From Spirochaetia bacterium (lineage in GTDB: Bacteria > Spirochaetota > Spirochaetia > Sphaerochaetales > Sphaerochaetaceae), in the NCBI GenBank assembly GCA_009930325.1, contig RZYO01000005.1, positions 1 to 58,803 on the forward strand: 58,803 bases of DNA, given 5' to 3'. Shown piece by piece: positions 9,036 to 17,687 of the stretch. The notes under the pieces were generated by a model. That model did no database searches. It had not been told where the DNA came from and saw only the letters and a list, made by a program, of their open reading frames with translations. Each line of letters opens with the position of its first letter. Positions within the stretch are counted from its first letter, which is position 1. The translations under genes and the position numbers were made by a program.

Positions 9036-9390
9036 ATTTAACTCCTTAAAAATCTTTGAAATATTGATGCATTAATATTTAGAAATATTTATATTATTTG
9101 TTATGTAAAAAATATTAACAAAGTATTATTAAAATGTCAAAAATTTAGGAGTTTTATAAAATTAAAATTATTATATTAATTATTTTGAATTTTTTTGAAT
9201 GTTTAGGTTATGAATTTCAGTAGAATTAATTATAATTATAACTATTAGTTATTTAATAAATACTAATAGTTATAATTTAATATATATTTTTATTTACATT
9301 TTTAATAAATGTTGTAGATGTTATAAAGTTAATTAATTATTATAAATATAACAAATTGTTATAAAGTACTGCAAACTCCTTATATTATAA
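9036..9390. other. AT-rich intergenic region
   Basis: No gene is supported. It holds a long inverted repeat (separate entry) and the upstream region of the HTH regulator, where several TATAAT-like hexamers occur but none stands out in this base composition. Confidence 0.4.
9234..9277. repeat. Long AT-only inverted repeat
   Basis: AATTATAACTATTAG (9234-9248) is perfectly repeated in inverse at 9263-9277. The 14-base loop can itself pair (TATTTA with TAAATA), giving a cruciform-like hairpin of about 21 base pairs with one bulge. It lies between the regulator gene and the galK terminator. It has no flanking T run, so it is not an ordinary terminator. Confidence 0.6.
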
Positions 9391-9415
9391 AAAAATTAGT
9401 TTTGTTAACAAAACT
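9391..9415 (-). terminator. Terminator of the galTK operon
   Basis: On the minus strand AGTTTTGTT and AACAAAACT form a perfect 18-base palindrome (9398-9415) immediately overlapping the galK stop codon, followed by AATTTTTT. Confidence 0.75.
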
Positions 9416-10680
9416 TAAGCAAAAGCTATAGTTGGAATTTCTCTAATATTTAGTTCTGTTACACAGCCAATACCAAATACAGTTTCAAGATTTTTAATTA
9501 TTTTTTCAGTTTTATCAAAAGGAATATATGCTTGAACTGTTCCAGCAAAACCACCACCATGAACTCTATATGCTCCTTCACCCTCGAGAGATGTTTCAAG
9601 AACAGCTAATGCTAAACCTAAACCTTGTTCAATTGGTTTGTCATATAAATTTTGAAGATAATTATAAGAACTTTGACCAGATTTATTTACTAATTCTAGA
9701 TACTTATTTATGTCGTTATTTTTTAACGCAATAACCATATCCTCAACTCTTTTGTTTTCATTAAAATAGTGAATAGCTCTAAGCAAAGCACGATCATTTT
9801 TTAAATTATCTCTTAAATCATGTATATTATTAAAAAAATCATCATAACTAATTTCTCGAAGTACTGTCTTATTGAAATAGTTTGCAACAGCTTTCATTTC
9901 ACTAGGAATGGCACTATAGCAATGTGTTAAATCATCATGAGAGCCTTTTGTATCAACAATAATTAAATTATATCCAAATTTTTTAAAATCAAATGGAATG
10001 TTAATTACTTTAGGATTTATATTATCTTTAAAATCTATTGAAATAATTCCACCACTTGCACAAGCACATTGATCCATCAACCCGCTTGGTTTTCCATAAT
10101 AAGTATTTTCGGCAAATTGGCTAATTTTTGCTAATTCAATAGGTGAAAGAACATCTTCATTATAAAGATTATTAAAAATAGTAGCACATAATACTTCAAT
10201 AGCTGCAGAAGATGATAAACCACTTCCTTTTAACACATTTGTAGTTGTATTTGCTAAAAATCCACCAATTTTTAATCCTTTTTGATTAAAAGCATAAGCT
10301 ATACCTCTAAGTAATCCTTGAGTTGTATTTTCTTCATCTTTTCTATAATCCAAATTGGATAAATCTACTTTAACCTCAGGGAATCCTTCACTGTTAAGTA
10401 TAGCAATATTATCATTTGTTTTATTTACTGCAGCTATTGTGTCTAGATTTATTGAAGCAGCTAATACTTTTCCGAGATTATGATCGGTATGATTGCCTCC
10501 AAGTTCACTTCTCCCAGCAGTAGAAAAGAGTAGTGCTGAGTTTTTATTAAAAAGAGTTTGATGAGTCTTTAATAATGAGATATATCTTTTATTTAAATAA
10601 CTAGAATCAAATTTTTTTCCATATAATTTTGGATAGATATCAATTAAAGCATTATTTTCAATACTTTTTACATTAATCAT
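9415..10680 (-). CDS. galK: Galactokinase
   Basis: GHMP-family kinase making galactose 1-phosphate, first step of the Leloir pathway. The 421-aa protein shows the substrate motif GRSELGGNHTDHN (a variant of the common GEHTDYN form), the ATP-binding loop LKGSGLSSSAAIE, MDQCACASGG with the catalytic-region Asp, and a C-terminal HGGGFAGTVQ. It begins one base after the galT stop, and its ribosome site GGAGAAT lies within the last galT codons, so the two are translationally coupled. No galE or mutarotase gene is adjacent. Confidence 0.94.
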   Translation of the reverse strand: MINVKSIENNALIDIYPKLYGKKFDSSYLNKRYISLLKTHQTLFNKNSALLFSTAGRSELGGNHTDHNLGKVLAASINLDTIAAVNKTNDNIAILNSEGFPEVKVDLSNLDYRKDEENTTQGLLRGIAYAFNQKGLKIGGFLANTTTNVLKGSGLSSSAAIEVLCATIFNNLYNEDVLSPIELAKISQFAENTYYGKPSGLMDQCACASGGIISIDFKDNINPKVINIPFDFKKFGYNLIIVDTKGSHDDLTHCYSAIPSEMKAVANYFNKTVLREISYDDFFNNIHDLRDNLKNDRALLRAIHYFNENKRVEDMVIALKNNDINKYLELVNKSGQSSYNYLQNLYDKPIEQGLGLALAVLETSLEGEGAYRVHGGGFAGTVQAYIPFDKTEKIIKNLETVFGIGCVTELNIREIPTIAFA

Positions 10681-10681
10681 A

Positions 10682-11743
10682 TTAATTCTCCATTAATTTT
10701 TTTAGATAATGAGAGGAACTTAGTTCTCTCAATTGTTTTGCTGCAGTTTCTGCGGTTATGTCTCTTTGTGCCATTGCGAGTAATTCATAGCCTACCATAA
10801 ATTTTTTTACAGAAGCAGATCTTAATAAGGGTGGGAAGAAATGAAAATGCATTATATTTCCTAAATAATCATTTCCATCAGTTGGTTTTTGATGAATACC
10901 CATTGAATATGGGAAATTAGTTTTAAATAAATTATCATATTTTATTGTAAGCGTGCTTATTGCTTTTGCAAGATTTATTTCATTCTCCTTTGATAAATCA
11001 TTTAAATTTGTTATGCTTTTATTCAAAGGTAATATCATAGTTTCATAAGGCCATGTTGCCCAATATGGAACTACAACAATAAAATCATCATTGCTATATA
11101 CTGTTCTGATATTTTCTTTTAATTCATATTTTGCATAATCTAATAACATATAGGAGCCATTATCTTTATAATATTCTGTTTGTTTTTGAAGTTCGATACT
11201 AGGTAAATTCGGAATTATCTCTTCTGCCCATATTTGTCCATGTGGATGAGGATTAGAACAACCCATAATTGAACCTTTATTTTCAAAAATCTGAACATGG
11301 TTAATATATGAATAATTACCTAATTCATTATATTGTTCTTTCCATACTTGAATAATTTGAACAATGTCATCAACTTTCATTCTTGATATAGTTAAATCAT
11401 GACGTGGTGAAAAACAAATTACTTTACAAATACCTTTTTCTCCCTTTGCTTGTAATAAATTATTTGGTCCAAAAGAATGACTTTCACTGTCACTGTCTTT
11501 TAAAAGAGCAGAAAAGTCATTAGTAAAAACATAAGTATTCTTGTAATTGGGATTTGTTTCTTTATTACTTCTGGTATTTGTTGGGCATAAATAACATGAA
11601 GGTTCATACTTAGTTGAACTAGGGATTTGAACATCTTCAACTTGTCCTTGCCAAGGTCTTTTGGTTCTATGTGGTGAAACTTTTACCCATTCACCTGTTA
11701 ATGGGTTTAATCTGTTATGAGTTGACTCTTGTAATTTATTCAT
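10682..11743 (-). CDS. galT: Galactose-1-phosphate uridylyltransferase
   Basis: Transfers UMP from UDP-glucose to galactose 1-phosphate. The 353-aa protein has the active-site HPHGQIWA (nucleophilic His in the HPH triad), an N-terminal RLNPLTGEWVKVSPHR, a CYLCP zinc-type motif, and a C-terminal half with HQKPTDG and HFHFFPP. I chose ATG at 11743 with AGGAGC upstream; a start 12 codons earlier would run into the operator palindrome. It is first in galTK, transcribed away from the divergent LacI-type regulator. Confidence 0.94.
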   Translation of the reverse strand: MNKLQESTHNRLNPLTGEWVKVSPHRTKRPWQGQVEDVQIPSSTKYEPSCYLCPTNTRSNKETNPNYKNTYVFTNDFSALLKDSDSESHSFGPNNLLQAKGEKGICKVICFSPRHDLTISRMKVDDIVQIIQVWKEQYNELGNYSYINHVQIFENKGSIMGCSNPHPHGQIWAEEIIPNLPSIELQKQTEYYKDNGSYMLLDYAKYELKENIRTVYSNDDFIVVVPYWATWPYETMILPLNKSITNLNDLSKENEINLAKAISTLTIKYDNLFKTNFPYSMGIHQKPTDGNDYLGNIMHFHFFPPLLRSASVKKFMVGYELLAMAQRDITAETAAKQLRELSSSHYLKKLMEN

Positions 11744-11763
11744 GAATGCTCCTATAATAAATG

Positions 11764-11804
11764 ATGTACACGTGTACATTATATTACCATATATATTATG
11801 TCAA
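11764..11804 (-). promoter_or_regulatory. galTK promoter with LacI-family operator
   Basis: On the minus strand TTGACA (11799-11804), a 15-base spacer and TATAAT (11778-11783) point toward galT. A perfect 16-bp palindrome, ATGTACACGTGTACAT, covers 11764-11779. It overlaps the end of the -10 box and the expected start point. This is the usual length and central CG of LacI/GalR operators and sits between galT and the adjacent regulator gene, so it very probably is that regulator's binding site. Confidence 0.75.
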
Positions 11805-11819
11805 GTAAATGGAGTAAAA

Positions 11820-12776
11820 ATGCAAACTACAAGAGACCAAGTAGCAAAAGTAGCAAAAGTAAGTAGTGCAACTGTTAGTAGAGTTTTTAATAATCAAGAT
11901 TCTGTTTCCGATGAATTGAAACAGAGAGTATTAAGTGCTGCAAAAAAACTTAATTATATTCCAAACAAAGCTGCAGCACAACTAAGGAGAAGGGGCACTG
12001 GAAAAATTGCAGTTGTCCAGATAAATAAAGAAGATAGAACGTACTATTGGGGTTCAATTAAATTATTTGATTGGTTTTATGCTCAAGCACTGAAAGGTAT
12101 GTTAAACGCAATCGAAAACTCTAGTTATCAATTAAGCTTTTATTCGGTAAATGAAAAAAAAGATTTGATTTCAATTTGCAAAAAAGTAGATGCTATTATT
12201 GGATACGATATTGATACAAAAAAAGAAGAATCTTTTTTTAATGAGTTACCAATCCCTTATATTTTAGCACATCATATAAAACCAAATGATAATTATTTAC
12301 ATGTTTCAACAGACAATTATTTTGGTGGTGTCCTGCAAGGGAAATATTTAAAAAGTAAAAATGTTAAAAATCCAATATATATTAGTGGCTATATAAAAAA
12401 AGTTTTATCTCATACTCAAAGAATGGAAGGGATAAGAAAAGAATATCCAAATATTAAAGTCGTAGAAATAGATTTTATGAACTCACAAGAAATAAAAAAA
12501 ATTACTTCATATATTCTACAAAAAATAAAAGATAAAGAAGTGGATGGAATTGCATTTGTTAATGATCTAGTTTTAGTGAAAACTCTTTATAAAATAAATT
12601 TTGACATTCCAATTATAGGGTACGATGGGGCTCCATATATTTCTTTAATAGAAAATGTTGCATCAATTGAATTTCATATTGATAAAATATACGAATTGGC
12701 AATCAATAAAATCATTGGTTTATTAAATGATAAACAAGTAGAAGGCGAAATTATTCTCCCTTCGATATTTGAATAA
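11820..12776 (+). CDS. LacI/GalR-family regulator of galTK (inferred)
   Basis: Sugar-responsive repressor, 318 aa. An N-terminal LacI helix-turn-helix (TRDQVAKVAKVSSATVSRVF) is followed by the hinge segment NKAAAQLRR and a periplasmic-binding-protein-like effector domain ending near IIGYDGAPYISLIENVASI. I chose ATG at 11820 because GGAG lies just upstream and the HTH begins immediately; an in-frame ATG at 11742 would cross the operator. It is divergent from galT. Repression of galTK and release by galactose is inferred from the position and the palindrome. Confidence 0.9.
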   Translation: MQTTRDQVAKVAKVSSATVSRVFNNQDSVSDELKQRVLSAAKKLNYIPNKAAAQLRRRGTGKIAVVQINKEDRTYYWGSIKLFDWFYAQALKGMLNAIENSSYQLSFYSVNEKKDLISICKKVDAIIGYDIDTKKEESFFNELPIPYILAHHIKPNDNYLHVSTDNYFGGVLQGKYLKSKNVKNPIYISGYIKKVLSHTQRMEGIRKEYPNIKVVEIDFMNSQEIKKITSYILQKIKDKEVDGIAFVNDLVLVKTLYKINFDIPIIGYDGAPYISLIENVASIEFHIDKIYELAINKIIGLLNDKQVEGEIILPSIFE

Positions 12777-12940
12777 TACTTATTTTAAGTGAAATATTCA
12801 TGTTTGAAATATGAAAAATGGCTAAAAGCAAACATTGATAATTCTATCAGAATATGTCATAACTTTGGAGAAATATCATTTATAATAAATTTGTATAATA
12901 TAATAATTTTCATTTTTTAGTCAAAAACAATTATTAGATA

Positions 12941-12968
12941 TTGATTAAAGTATATTTTGTGTTATAAT
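12941..12968 (+). promoter_or_regulatory. Promoter of the REC-EAL gene
   Basis: TTGATT (12941-12946), a 16-base spacer and TATAAT (12963-12968) lie 34 bases before the ATG at 13003. The remaining intergenic space after the gal regulator shows nothing else clear. Confidence 0.65.
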
Positions 12969-13002
12969 GACTTAAGAATATAAAAAACAACTGGAGACAT
13001 AA

Positions 13003-14727
13003 ATGGCCGATAATGGTTTAATTTTAATTATAGATGATGATAAAATCCAAAGAAAATTGCTTGTTGGTATATTAAAAAATCAATATAATACTATTGAAGC
13101 AGAAAATGGTTTAATTGGATTAAATCTTGCTAAGGAAAACGCAAAAAAAATATCTTTGATTATTTTAGATTTATCAATGCCAATTATGGATGGCTTTCAA
13201 TTTCTAAGTGAGGCTTCTAAACATTACTTATTTAATGAGATTCCAATTATTGTTTTAACAGCTGATGATCAAGTAAGTAGCTTATATAAGGCATTGGAAC
13301 TAGGTGCTAATGATATTTTACCAAAACCTTTTAATTCTGAAAAACTATTAAATAAAGTAAGTCAAATTATTAATTCATACCAATTATTAAATTTAACTCA
13401 AGATCGTAATTATTTTAATTTAACTGCAAAACAAATTGCTTACGCAAGTGAAGTAGATAAACTAACTGGATTATTTAATAAAGATGCATTTTATAAAATA
13501 AGCAATGAAATTTTATTAGAAAACCCTACTCAAAATTATTATTTAATACGAGGTGATTTTGTTCGTTTTAAATTAGTAAATGAATTATATGGCAAAAAAT
13601 CTGGAGACTTACTATTACAAGCATATTCAAGACATCTGGTAGAAATCTTAGGTAAAGACGCAGTAGTTGCCAGATTTAGTGATGATGATTTTGTTGCATT
13701 AATTAAAAAAAACAAAGAAGATTTGAAATTCGATTTAATTAAAATCGAATCATTCCTTAAAGATTATCCTTTAGACATTTCATTAGTTAATGTATTTGGG
13801 GTATATAAAATTGAAAATCGAGATCTTCCAATTGATTTGATGTGCGATAGAGCTGCATATGCTTTAGCAAAAGCTAAACAGAGTAGAGATGTTAGTGTTT
13901 ATGTTGTTTACAATGAGAAACTAGACAAGTGGCTAAAAATAGAACAAGCAGTTGTATCTGGTATCGATATAGCCATAGAAAATGGTGATATTTTAATTTA
14001 TTTTCAACCTAAATATTCATTAAATGATAAATCAATTGTTGGTGCTGAAGCTTTAGTTAGATGGCAACATCCTTCACTAGGTATGTTAAGCCCTGGTGTT
14101 TTTATTCCAATATTAGAAGCAAACGGTGTAATCCATCAGTTGGATTATTATGTTTGGGATAAAACTTGCGAGAGTGTAGCTAAATGGCAAAAAATGGGTC
14201 TTATGAAAATACCTGTTTCTGTTAACGTTTCTAGAAATAATTTTTATCGTGATAAATTATGGGTAGAAATATTAGATTTAATTGATAAACATGGAATTAC
14301 TCCTGATTGTATTAATATTGAGATTACTGAAACCTCATATATGAATGATCCTGACCAAGTTCAAAGCGTTGTAAATAAATGTCAAGAATCTGGATTAAGT
14401 GTACATATGGACGATTTTGGAAGTGGATACTCTTCATTGAATGTATTAAAAGATTTGGTATTTGATGCATTAAAAATTGATTTAACTTTTTTACAAGGGT
14501 TAGAATCTAATGAGAGAGCAGCTATAATATTGAAATCAATTATGGATATGAATAAATTGTTAAAATTACCTGTAGTTGCAGAAGGAATTGAAACACAAGA
14601 ACAAGAAAACTTTTTAAAAGAAATTGGTTGTGAAGTAGGACAAGGTTTCTTATTCTCAAGACCAGTTGAGGAAAATGTTTTTATTGAAATGTTAAGAAAA
14701 GAAACTTTAAAAAAAGAAGTCATTTAA
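13003..14727 (+). CDS. Response regulator REC-GGDEF*-EAL, c-di-GMP phosphodiesterase
   Basis: Cytoplasmic two-component output protein predicted to hydrolyse c-di-GMP. In 574 aa: REC domain 1-125 with acidic pocket IDDD and phospho-acceptor D56 (LDLSMP) and the switch lysine in LPKPF; GGDEF-like domain about 145-305, beginning with a normal LTGLFN but with RFSDDDF (226-230) in place of GGDEF, so cyclase activity is probably lost; EAL domain about 315-565 with EALVRW (E349), DDFGSGYSSL and EGIET intact. No histidine kinase is adjacent; an orphan HPt protein lies 2.6 kb downstream. It is likely a single-gene unit with its own promoter. Confidence 0.9.
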   Translation: MADNGLILIIDDDKIQRKLLVGILKNQYNTIEAENGLIGLNLAKENAKKISLIILDLSMPIMDGFQFLSEASKHYLFNEIPIIVLTADDQVSSLYKALELGANDILPKPFNSEKLLNKVSQIINSYQLLNLTQDRNYFNLTAKQIAYASEVDKLTGLFNKDAFYKISNEILLENPTQNYYLIRGDFVRFKLVNELYGKKSGDLLLQAYSRHLVEILGKDAVVARFSDDDFVALIKKNKEDLKFDLIKIESFLKDYPLDISLVNVFGVYKIENRDLPIDLMCDRAAYALAKAKQSRDVSVYVVYNEKLDKWLKIEQAVVSGIDIAIENGDILIYFQPKYSLNDKSIVGAEALVRWQHPSLGMLSPGVFIPILEANGVIHQLDYYVWDKTCESVAKWQKMGLMKIPVSVNVSRNNFYRDKLWVEILDLIDKHGITPDCINIEITETSYMNDPDQVQSVVNKCQESGLSVHMDDFGSGYSSLNVLKDLVFDALKIDLTFLQGLESNERAAIILKSIMDMNKLLKLPVVAEGIETQEQENFLKEIGCEVGQGFLFSRPVEENVFIEMLRKETLKKEVI

Positions 14728-15094
14728 TTTTTATAGATTCTATTTATAAATAAAAAAATCATTTTCAATTTTTATCCATAATTTAATATGAAAAATACTA
14801 TTAACTATTAGTAAAATATAATCCATTATTATATTATTAATATAACAATGGTGAATTTATATATATTATTAGACGAAATATATATTACTAATGCAGTTTT
14901 AATTTAAAAAATACTGATTAATACAATTTAAAAATATATTTTAATTTTATAAAAAATGAGATTATTAAAGTCTTTTATATAAATTGTTTTCGGTATATGG
15001 TAAAAAAAAAGTAATAAATTCTTTAAATGTTATTGACATATGTTTGTTTGAAAGGTATCTTTTAAGTATATTTTAATAAAGAGAAGGTACAATT
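14728..15094. other. AT-rich intergenic region
   Basis: No gene is supported in these 367 bases. The only clear element is the promoter near 15033-15061. The rest is very AT-rich, without a convincing terminator for the upstream gene. Confidence 0.4.
15033..15061 (+). promoter_or_regulatory. Promoter of the Orp-like operon
   Basis: A consensus TTGACA (15033-15038), a 17-base spacer and TATCTT (15056-15061) precede the ATG at 15095 by 33 bases. GAGAAGG just before the ATG provides the ribosome site. Confidence 0.6.
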
Positions 15095-15457
15095 ATGAAA
15101 ATAGGTATAGCAACAATAGAAAAAGATTTAAATCAAAATGTAAATCCAACTTTTGGAAGAGCTCCATATTTTGCTGTTTATAATACAACAACAAAAAGTG
15201 TAGAATTTTATGAAAATGAAGCGAAAAATGCACAAGGTGGTGCTGGAATTAAAGCTTCTCAATTTTTAGTAGATTTAAATTTAGATGCAATTATTGCTTA
15301 TAGATTAGGTGAAAATGCTGAAAAAGTATTAACAAGCGCTAATATTATTTTATATTCACCAAAAGAAAATTTAACTGTTCAAGAAAATATTGATTTACTT
15401 CTTCAAAACAAATTAGATACCATGGTTGATATCCATAGTGGTTATCATCACGGTTAA
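15095..15457 (+). CDS. NifX/NifB-C-type (dinitrogenase Fe-Mo cofactor family) protein
   Basis: Small metal-cluster carrier-type protein, 120 aa, of the family named after NifX and the NifB C-terminus. It shows the start MKIGIATIEKDLNQNVNPTFGR, the central NAQGGAGIKASQFL loop and hydrophobic LNLDAIIAYRLGENA. It ends in a His-containing tail (DIHSGYHHG). It starts a three-gene operon with two ferredoxin-type ATPases, an arrangement known in many anaerobes from Orp (orange protein) complexes and related clusters. No nitrogenase gene is present, so a role in nitrogen fixation is not implied. Confidence 0.85.
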   Translation: MKIGIATIEKDLNQNVNPTFGRAPYFAVYNTTTKSVEFYENEAKNAQGGAGIKASQFLVDLNLDAIIAYRLGENAEKVLTSANIILYSPKENLTVQENIDLLLQNKLDTMVDIHSGYHHG

Positions 15458-15462
15458 AGTAG

Positions 15463-16302
15463 ATGAGTAAAATTGCCGTATTAAGTGGAAAAGGTGGAAG
15501 TGGTAAAACTTTTATATCTACTAATTTATCAAATATTATTAATGGTTCAACTTATTTAGATTGTGATGTTGAGGAACCAAATGGTCATATTTTTTACTCT
15601 AATTGTAAATTATTGGAAGATAAAAAAGTTTATAGATTGGTCCCAAACTTTGATAGTGAAAAATGTAATGGATGTCGAGATTGTGTAAATTTTTGTAAGT
15701 TTTCTGCCTTAGCGTTTATTGGAAATAAACCTTTGTTATTTGATGAAGTTTGCCATAGCTGTGGTGGTTGTAATTTAGTTTGTTCTCAGAATGCTATAAG
15801 TGATAAAGAAATAGAAGTAGGGACTGTATCAATTTATTCAAAAAATGATAACACAATTATAAGTGGACAAATGAAAATTGGAGAAGCCTCTGCTGTTTCA
15901 CTAATTAGTGAGGTATTAAAAAACGCAAGTGAGCAATCAATAATAGACTGTCCTCCAGGAAGTGCTTGTTCAACAATGGAAGCAATAAAAGGAGCTGATT
16001 ATTGTATATTGGTCACAGAACCTACTATTTTTTCACTTCATAATATAATGATGATTGTTGAACTAGTAGAATTATTTAATATTCCTTATGGATTTGTAAT
16101 TAACAAAAGTGATGATTCAATTGATTATATAATTGAAGATTATATAAAAAGTATTAATCAAGAATTATTAATAAAAATTCCGTTTTCAACTGAACTTGCA
16201 AAATCAAATGCTAGTGGAAAATTAATAAATATTAATTCAAAAGAAATAGATAATTTTAATCAACTAAAAGTAAAGTTAATAGAAAAAGGTATAATTAAAT
16301 GA
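15463..16302 (+). CDS. Mrp/MinD-type ATPase with inserted 2[4Fe-4S] ferredoxin domain (first copy)
   Basis: P-loop ATPase of the ParA/MinD/Mrp group, 279 aa. The deviant Walker A is GKGGSGKT (residues 9-16), and IIDCPPGSACS is the Walker B region. A bacterial-type ferredoxin insert contains two cysteine clusters, CNGCRDCVNFC and CHSCGGCNLVC. These proteins are thought to move or sense Fe-S or metal clusters. It lies 5 bases after the NifX-like gene and overlaps the next ATPase gene by four bases (ATGA), so the three are translationally linked. The partner ATPase is a diverged paralogue, which suggests a heterodimer. Confidence 0.9.
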   Translation: MSKIAVLSGKGGSGKTFISTNLSNIINGSTYLDCDVEEPNGHIFYSNCKLLEDKKVYRLVPNFDSEKCNGCRDCVNFCKFSALAFIGNKPLLFDEVCHSCGGCNLVCSQNAISDKEIEVGTVSIYSKNDNTIISGQMKIGEASAVSLISEVLKNASEQSIIDCPPGSACSTMEAIKGADYCILVTEPTIFSLHNIMMIVELVELFNIPYGFVINKSDDSIDYIIEDYIKSINQELLIKIPFSTELAKSNASGKLININSKEIDNFNQLKVKLIEKGIIK

Positions 16303-17168
16303 AAAAAATTCTAATAATTTCTGGAAAAGGTGGTACAGGTAAAACGACACTATCTTCATCTTTAATCGAATTATTAAATGCTAAAGCATTTGCTGATTGT
16401 GATGTTGATGCTCCAAATCTTCATTTAGTTAGTCATTACAATGATTCTGATAAATTAGAACAAGATTTTCAAGGAATGGATATTTTTTCGATAGATAACA
16501 CATTATGTAAAAGTTGTGGCAAATGCTATGATGTATGTAAATTTAGTGCAATTGAAAAAGATGATAATAAATTTAAAATTAATCCTTTATTGTGTGAAGG
16601 CTGTGGTGTTTGTGAATTTATTTGCAAATATAATGCTATAAAACCAAATAAAAATATAGTTGGCAAAACACAAATATATAAATCAGAAAAAGTTTTTTCT
16701 ACTGCACAATTAAATATGGGAAGTGGAAATAGTGGTAAATTAGTTTCACAAGTTAAAAAAAATTTAGATGATAATACAAATAATCATAAATTTGCAATAA
16801 TAGATGGATCCCCTGGCATTGGCTGTCCTGTTATAGCATCTCTATCAGCGATAGATTTAGCAATAATCGTAACAGAACCATCTCTTTCCGGATTAAGCGA
16901 TTTAAAAAGAATTGTAACAACAGCCAAAATATTTAAGACAAAAATTTCTATCGTAATTAACAAAGCTAATTTAAATAAATCAGTTAGAAATATGATAAAA
17001 AATTATCTTAGACTAGAGAACTTAGAATTAATAGGTGAAATTGACTATGATGAAAATGTTTCTAAATTAATTAATAAAAATCAATCATTAGCTAATTCAA
17101 ATACAGTTGCTGCAACTCAAATAAAAAAAATTGCAAATAAATTAATTTATAAGCTTGATAGTTTATAA
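16299..17168 (+). CDS. Mrp/MinD-type ATPase with inserted 2[4Fe-4S] ferredoxin domain (second copy)
   Basis: Second ATPase of the pair, 289 aa. Walker A is GKGGTGKT, the Walker B region is IIDGSPGIGC, and the ferredoxin insert has CKSCGKCYDVC and CEGCGVCEFIC. The nucleotide-facing DCDVDAPN segment matches that of the first copy (DCDVEEPN). The ATG overlaps the previous stop. A weak inverted repeat (AACGCCA at 17168, TGGCGTT at 17197) follows the stop but has no T run. The exact client is unknown; in known Orp-like clusters such ATPases act with the NifX-like protein in cell-division or metal-cofactor roles. Confidence 0.9.
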   Translation: MKKILIISGKGGTGKTTLSSSLIELLNAKAFADCDVDAPNLHLVSHYNDSDKLEQDFQGMDIFSIDNTLCKSCGKCYDVCKFSAIEKDDNKFKINPLLCEGCGVCEFICKYNAIKPNKNIVGKTQIYKSEKVFSTAQLNMGSGNSGKLVSQVKKNLDDNTNNHKFAIIDGSPGIGCPVIASLSAIDLAIIVTEPSLSGLSDLKRIVTTAKIFKTKISIVINKANLNKSVRNMIKNYLRLENLELIGEIDYDENVSKLINKNQSLANSNTVAATQIKKIANKLIYKLDSL

Positions 17169-17275
17169 ACGCCAGTAAATGTAATTATAATAATGATGGC
17201 GTTGCTATTATAACATTTGTAATGTATCAAGTGTGAATTTTCTAATAATTTAGTTAAAAATAATCTTTTTTAGCC

Positions 17276-17304
17276 TTGAAAAAGTACCATACTCAATTTA
17301 CAAT
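17276..17304 (+). promoter_or_regulatory. Promoter of the HPt gene
   Basis: TTGAAA (17276-17281), a 17-base spacer and TACAAT (17299-17304) precede the ATG at 17343. AAGGGG lies at the ribosome-site position. Confidence 0.55.
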
Positions 17305-17342
17305 AATTTGATTAGTTTTTAATCTTAAAGGGGAAAACAAAG

Positions 17343-17687
17343 ATGGAAGAAAAACTTAATAAGTTAAAAAATTGGGGATGCGACATTAATGGCGCCCTCG
17401 ATCGGTTTTTAAATGATAAAGATTTATATTATGAATGTTTATCAATGTTTGTTGAGGATCAAAATTTTGCAGCATTAAAATTGCACATTAATGATGCGAA
17501 TCAAAAGAAACCATTTAGTTATGTACATACACTAAAAGGGGTTGCAGGGAATCTTGGTATATCACCACTATTTGAATCATTAAGCGAATTATGTGAAGCT
17601 TTAAGAAATAATGAATATGATCCAAATAGCGGGTTGTTCGAGAGAACTGTTGTTGATTACAATATTTTTCTTGAAATTATGAAGTAA
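17343..17687 (+). CDS. Histidine phosphotransfer (HPt) domain protein
   Basis: Stand-alone HPt protein of 114 aa that would pass phosphoryl groups between a hybrid sensor kinase and a response regulator. The phospho-accepting His lies in VHTLKGVAGNLG (about residue 61), the classic HxLKGxxxxLG motif, within an all-helical sequence. No kinase is encoded nearby. The REC-EAL protein at 13003 is one possible receiver (inference). Its end overlaps the convergent xdhC-like gene by 11 bases. Confidence 0.88.
   Translation: MEEKLNKLKNWGCDINGALDRFLNDKDLYYECLSMFVEDQNFAALKLHINDANQKKPFSYVHTLKGVAGNLGISPLFESLSELCEALRNNEYDPNSGLFERTVVDYNIFLEIMK

Noticed and set aside
15463-17168. Nitrogenase (NifH-like) iron proteins
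   Set aside because: The Walker motifs and inserted ferredoxin clusters are those of Mrp/MinD-type ATPases; NifH lacks the ferredoxin insert, and no nifDK genes are present.
17168-17203. Terminator after the second ferredoxin-ATPase gene
   Set aside because: The 7-bp stem has a 22-base loop and no T run, so it is too weak to annotate.
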